Assembly: GCF_934630525.1 (NCBI RefSeq)
Contig: NZ_CAKTVX010000004.1
Span: 121,413-185,412 of the forward strand
DNA: 64,000 nucleotides
Direction: 5' to 3'
From: an uncultured Slackia sp.
GTDB taxonomy: Bacteria; Actinomycetota; Coriobacteriia; Coriobacteriales; Eggerthellaceae
In this document: in pieces, positions 60,827 to 64,000 of the stretch
Layout of the letters: each line of letters starts with the position of its first letter
Position numbering within the stretch: position 1 is the first letter of the stretch
Position numbers and translations under genes: made by a program
The notes under the pieces: model-generated
The model's input: the letters and a program-made list of their open reading frames with translations, nothing else
What the model was told of the DNA's origin: nothing
Databases searched by the model: none

Positions 60827-60831
60827 ATCGC

Positions 60832-61707
60832 ATGACTGCGAACAATTCCGCATATCAAACTGCATCTGAAATCACCGAATCCATCAAGGCGTTTGCCGAT
60901 GATGTGCGCGCGACGACCCCGCTCGTCCACTGCATCACGAATTACGTGACCGTGGAAAGCTGCGCGAACGCCGTGCTCGCCGTGGGCGCAAGCCCTATCA
61001 TGAGCGACGAGCCTGCCGATGTGGTTGACATCACGTCCATTTGCAACGCGCTCGTGCTGAATATTGGCACGCTTAACATGCAGACCATCGCCGGCATGAA
61101 GGCTGCGGGCGCTCGAGCCGCCGAGCTCGAGCATGCCATTGTTCTTGACCCGGTAGGCGCGGGAGCTTCGGCGCTGCGCACGCAAACCGCAGGTGAGCTG
61201 CTTGACTCGCTGCCCGTCGCCTTGGTGCGTGGCAATATGAGCGAAGTGAAGGCCCTTGCTGGCCAGGCTGCCGCCACGCAGGGTGTCGATGTGAACCCTG
61301 CCGACGCCGTGACGAGCGAGGAAGACATTGCCGAGGCGGCTGCTTTCGCTCGCGATTTCGCCGCGAAGGCTAACTGCGCCGTGGCTATCACCGGCCCCAT
61401 CGACATCGTCGCCGACGCGAATCGTGCATTTGCCGTTCGCAATGGGTCCGCGTTCCAGGGTCGCATCACGGGTTCGGGCTGCATGCTTTCCGCCATCACC
61501 GGCGCATATATGGCGCGCGCGAATGGCAACGCCGTTGAAGCCGCCCTTGCCGCGGTGGTGCATATGGGCGCTGCCGGCCAGGCCGCGCAGGCGCGCATGA
61601 AGGAAGGCGACGGCACGGGGAGCTTCCATACCTATCTCATGGATGCCCTGTCGCTGCTTGAGGGCGACGATTTGGCCAAGGCCGCTTTGGTTGAAGAGGT
61701 TCGTTAA
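60832..61707 (+). CDS. thiM: Hydroxyethylthiazole kinase
   Basis: A 291-residue ribokinase-fold enzyme phosphorylating the thiazole alcohol in salvage. Family motifs: PLVHCITNYVTVESCANAVL (about 26), GASPIMSDEPAD (about 47), VLDPVGAGAS (about 104), VRGNMSEVKAL, and the C-terminal active-site GRITGSGCMLSAITGAY (Cys, about 222). First gene after the TPP riboswitch. Confidence 0.97.
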   Translation: MTANNSAYQTASEITESIKAFADDVRATTPLVHCITNYVTVESCANAVLAVGASPIMSDEPADVVDITSICNALVLNIGTLNMQTIAGMKAAGARAAELEHAIVLDPVGAGASALRTQTAGELLDSLPVALVRGNMSEVKALAGQAAATQGVDVNPADAVTSEEDIAEAAAFARDFAAKANCAVAITGPIDIVADANRAFAVRNGSAFQGRITGSGCMLSAITGAYMARANGNAVEAALAAVVHMGAAGQAAQARMKEGDGTGSFHTYLMDALSLLEGDDLAKAALVEEVR

Positions 61708-61709
61708 CC

Positions 61710-62393
61710 ATGACGGCGCTCACGCCGCGCGAGCGTTTTCGCCGTGCTCCCGAGTCGCTTTTGCTGTATGCCGTTTCCGATGATGCGTGGCTGGGCGAGC
61801 GTACGCTTGCGTCATGCTGCGCTCAGGCGGTGCGCGGAGGGGCGACGTTTCTGCAACTTCGTGCAAAGCGTGCCACAACCGAGGAGCTCATAAGCGCGTA
61901 TGCGGAAATTCGCGACGAACTCGAACGCGAAGGCCTTGCCGGGAAAGTTCCGTTTGTAATCGACGACGACGTAGAAGCGGCTCTTGCCGTAGGTGCCGAT
62001 GGCGTGCATGTTGGCCAGTCGGATGAGTCGTGCGCGAGCGCGAGGGCACGTTTGGGCGAGGGCGCCATCGTGGGCGTGTCGGCGCAAACGGTGGAGCAAG
62101 CTCTTGCCGCGCAGGCTGCAGGTGCCGACTATTTGGGCGTGGGGGCGTTGTTCAAGACAGCAACCAAGCCCGAGGCGGCCGATGTGTCTCTACGCACGCT
62201 GCGGGAAATATGTGCTGCCGTGAGCATTCCCGTGGTTGGCATTGGGGGCTTGAATGCGAGTACGCTTGCGTCGCTCGCCCATACGGGCGTGCATGGCGCT
62301 GCGGTCGTGTCGGCGATTTTTGCTGCGGGCGACATCGTATCCGCGACGCGGGACTTAAGACGCATCATGGACGGCGTTGACCTGCTCATGTAG
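61710..62393 (+). CDS. thiE: Thiamine phosphate synthase
   Basis: A 227-residue TIM-barrel enzyme joining HMP-PP and thiazole phosphate. Motifs: LLYAVSDDAWLG, GGATFLQLRAKRATTEELI (about 43), FVIDDDVEAALAVGADGVHVGQSDE, VGVSAQTVEQALAAQAAGADYLGVGALF (in family phase, about 113-140), TKPEAADV and VVGIGGLNASTL. Two bp after thiM, so coupled. A terminator follows before thiD. Confidence 0.96.
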   Translation: MTALTPRERFRRAPESLLLYAVSDDAWLGERTLASCCAQAVRGGATFLQLRAKRATTEELISAYAEIRDELEREGLAGKVPFVIDDDVEAALAVGADGVHVGQSDESCASARARLGEGAIVGVSAQTVEQALAAQAAGADYLGVGALFKTATKPEAADVSLRTLREICAAVSIPVVGIGGLNASTLASLAHTGVHGAAVVSAIFAAGDIVSATRDLRRIMDGVDLLM

Positions 62394-62435
62394 TTGCTTG
62401 CGAGCGGTTCGAACAGCGGGATAATCGATTGAATG

Positions 62436-62467
62436 GAACGGAAGCTGGCTTGCTGGCTTCCGTTTTT
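62436..62467 (+). terminator. Terminator between thiE and thiD
   Basis: AACGGAAGC pairs with GCTTCCGTT around a TGGCTTGCTG loop, followed by TTTTC. A TATTAT box at 62506 may start a separate thiD transcript. Confidence 0.85.
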
Positions 62468-62550
62468 CTTGCGGGCGCCTTTTCCGCCTTTATACCCGGC
62501 GAATTGTATTATGGATGCATGAGATTGCCGAGTTGCGTGTGAGGAGAGCT

Positions 62551-63351
62551 ATGGGCTTTAAAATCCCTTCGGTCGTAAGCATCGCCGGTTCCGATTCCTC
62601 GGGCGGGGCGGGCATTCAGGCCGATTTGAAAACCATCGAGGCGTTGGGGCTGTTCGCCCAAACCGCGATCACGGCGCTTACCGCCCAAAACACTCTGGGG
62701 GTTTCGGGCGTGCTCGATGTTCCGAGCGAATTCGTGGTGCAACAGATTGATGCGGTGTTCGAAGACATTCGCCCCGGCGCCGTGAAAATCGGCATGGTGT
62801 CATCGGCGTTGAATGTGGTTGCAATTGCGGAATCGCTGCGTGCGCATGCGGCTGAGAACATCGTTGTCGACCCCGTTATGGTGTCGACGAGTGGAAGCCG
62901 CCTTATAAGCGATGGCGCCTCTGAGGCGCTTACAGGGCGCTTGTTTCCGCTTGCGAGCGTGATAACGCCCAACATACCCGAAGCGGAAGTGCTCTGGGGC
63001 AGGGGCATAGCGACGAAGCGCGATATGGAGGCTGCGGCGGGCGAGTTGTCGGAGCGTTTCGGCGTTGCGGTTCTTGTGAAAGGCGGACACGGCATAAGCG
63101 ATGCCGATGACGTGCTAGCTGAGCGCGGGTTTACGTGCTGGCTACCAGGCGAGCGCATCGAAAACGACAATACGCATGGCACGGGATGCACTCTTTCGAG
63201 CGCGATTGCGTGCGGGCTCGCGAAGGGTTTCACCGTGTTTGAGGCGTGCGAATATGCGAAGCGCTATATTTCGGGAGCGCTTGCTGCTCAGCTTGATCTG
63301 GGCAAAGGCTCGGGTCCGCTCGATCATATGTGGGAGCATAGAGGTCGGTAA
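62551..63351 (+). CDS. thiD: Hydroxymethylpyrimidine/phosphomethylpyrimidine kinase
   Basis: A 266-residue ribokinase-fold enzyme making HMP-PP. SIAGSDSSGGAGIQADLKTI (about 8), TALTAQNTLGV, VKIGMVSS, VVDPVMVSTSG (about 104), TPNIPEAEVL, VLVKGGHG and the C-terminal NDNTHGTGCTLSSAIA (about 207, catalytic region). The start at 62551 follows GAGGAGAGCT; the frame begins 36 nt earlier without a ribosome site. With thiM and thiE it makes a salvage route; thiC and thiG are not in the window. Confidence 0.96.
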   Translation: MGFKIPSVVSIAGSDSSGGAGIQADLKTIEALGLFAQTAITALTAQNTLGVSGVLDVPSEFVVQQIDAVFEDIRPGAVKIGMVSSALNVVAIAESLRAHAAENIVVDPVMVSTSGSRLISDGASEALTGRLFPLASVITPNIPEAEVLWGRGIATKRDMEAAAGELSERFGVAVLVKGGHGISDADDVLAERGFTCWLPGERIENDNTHGTGCTLSSAIACGLAKGFTVFEACEYAKRYISGALAAQLDLGKGSGPLDHMWEHRGR

Positions 63352-63392
63352 TCGAAAAACCGCTTACCGACCCAATGTGCCGTTCGCCAGTA

Positions 63393-63594
63393 TGTGGATA
63401 ACTTTTTTATGGTGTGGAAAAACGATTTTCCATCAGTCTAACTAATAAATGAACGAAGACCGTTCTTTTGTTGCGATTCAAAGCAGGAGCCAAGACGGGA
63501 AAATGCGAGGAAAACGTCAATGAAATCGCGTGAAATGACCGTGGAAGCGAAAGGGACCAACGCAATCAAAATGTGGAAAAGTTTTTGTGGAAAA
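63393..63594 (-). promoter_or_regulatory. Cluster of four DnaA-box-like 9-mers
   Basis: On the minus strand: TTATCCACA (63393-63401), and TTTTCCACA three times (63413-63421, 63572-63580, 63586-63594), all in one orientation, in a gene-free, AT-enriched 300 bp after thiD. The first is a perfect consensus DnaA box; the others differ at one position. No dnaA or dnaN is in view. Could be a datA/DARS-like locus, part of an origin, or chance. Confidence 0.45.
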
Positions 63595-63719
63595 CAAGCC
63601 GAGAGGGGAGTCAATAAACGAGATTGGTAAAACGGAGGAGGGGTGGTACTCTTGACGAAATTCCACCTCATCGGTTCGAACCACCGCTAAAGAGGGTGGG
63701 ATGTGCCCTTATTGGGTAG

Positions 63720-63850
63720 GTCGAACAAGAGGCAGCGAGCGATGCTCTGGTGAGTGCAGTTCGTCCTGAAAGCAAGGCGAAGCGTATCGGAAGATACGTG
63801 AGCCGAAGCTTGAAGGCGAAATGCGCCGTCAGGGAATCGCGCAGCGGCAA
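63720..63850 (+). other. Structured non-coding segment at the right edge
   Basis: Contains GAGC/GCTC, and a nested GGC...GCC helix enclosing CGTATC/GATACG capped by GGAA (63782-63797). The only frames here (plus 63750, minus 63961) read through a terminator and look spurious. It may be part of an untranslated RNA, strand uncertain. Confidence 0.35.
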
Positions 63851-63851
63851 C

Positions 63852-63880
63852 AAAAAAGCCCGTTCGTCAGAACGGGCTTT
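63852..63880 (-). terminator. Leftward terminator at the right edge
   Basis: On the minus strand AAAGCCCGTTC pairs with GAACGGGCTTT around TGAC, followed by six T. It ends a leftward transcript whose gene lies at or beyond the window edge. Confidence 0.8.
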
Positions 63881-63889
63881 AGAAATCGT

Positions 63890-63909
63890 GGTAGCCTGGA
63901 GGGGATTCC
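63890..63909 (-). pseudogene. Possible tRNA 3'-end fragment
   Basis: On the minus strand GAATCCCCTCCAGGCTACCA reads like the last 20 nt of a tRNA (half T-loop, T-stem strand, acceptor strand, discriminator, CCA), 9 bp before a tRNA-style terminator. The expected preceding TTC and T-stem are replaced by unrelated sequence, so it is a fragment, not a gene. Identity of the parent tRNA unknown. Confidence 0.35.
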
Positions 63910-64000
63910 TGGCCGCGCTGCGCGGCTTATAGGACAAAAAGTGTGTCTCGATAGAACGCATGTTCCCCTCACGCTAATCCAGCCAGAATGGGAAGGAATC

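Noticed and set aside
63668..63961. A minus-strand 97-codon frame at the right edge with a plausible GAGGGG site
   Set aside because: It runs through an intrinsic terminator with six T and gives a low-information translation; more likely non-coding.

Overview
The window is a stretch of ordinary chromosome from a moderately high-GC anaerobic actinobacterium. It most likely belongs to the Coriobacteriia, Eggerthellaceae-like (Eggerthella, Slackia, Adlercreutzia or relatives). The inference rests on three things: a Tat-exported flavin reductase paired with an FMN lipoprotein, a CaiA-like acyl-CoA dehydrogenase with FixABCX, and an actinobacterial-style division cluster with SepF and DivIVA and no ftsA. 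The genus cannot be fixed from the sequence alone. No prophage, insertion sequence or CRISPR array was seen.

Layout. 1-3 kb: the end of an ABC-2 exporter (ATPase plus two permeases). 3.4-8.6 kb: a multi-pass membrane protein and a TetR regulator, divergent from an exported flavoprotein operon (FMN lipoprotein, Tat FAD reductase, membrane protein), with a strong palindromic operator between them. 8.9-13.2 kb: tRNA-Arg, a 23S rRNA uracil methyltransferase, a cyclophilin, a TPR membrane protein and ndk. 13.3-17.3 kb: a four-subunit cytosolic [NiFe]-hydrogenase in beta-gamma-delta-alpha order. 17.6-23.2 kb: a TetR regulator divergent from a CaiA-like acyl-CoA dehydrogenase and fixABCX, in ribosomal-protein-like codon usage. 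23.3-26.8 kb: a mosaic of inverted repeats, an aminotransferase and a proline/Na+ symporter. 27-32.4 kb: tRNA-Tyr-Thr-Met, tuf, rpmG, tRNA-Trp, secE, nusG, rplK, rplA and map. 32.6-39 kb: murJ, nadK, a DUF1846 protein and pyrG. 39-59.3 kb: xerD and then a long division and cell-wall cluster from mraZ to divIVA, lacking murE and ftsA. 59.3-63.4 kb: an unassigned structured RNA, RNase P RNA on the minus strand, thiamine pyrophosphokinase, and a TPP-riboswitch thiMED salvage operon. 63.4-64 kb: a non-coding tail with a DnaA-box-like cluster, a possible structured RNA, and what looks like the 3' end of a broken tRNA.

Themes. Energy metabolism is flavin- and hydrogen-based: exported flavoproteins suggest respiration on organic acceptors, the hydrogenase links H2 to NAD(P)H, and FixABCX probably delivers low-potential electrons to an enoyl-CoA reductase whose substrate genes are elsewhere. 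The most interesting under-described signals are RNA-level: two covarying tandem hairpins in front of rplA (probable L1 autoregulation), a promoter-driven ~105-nt RNA between divIVA and rnpB, and a pair of hairpins with an identical internal core after map.
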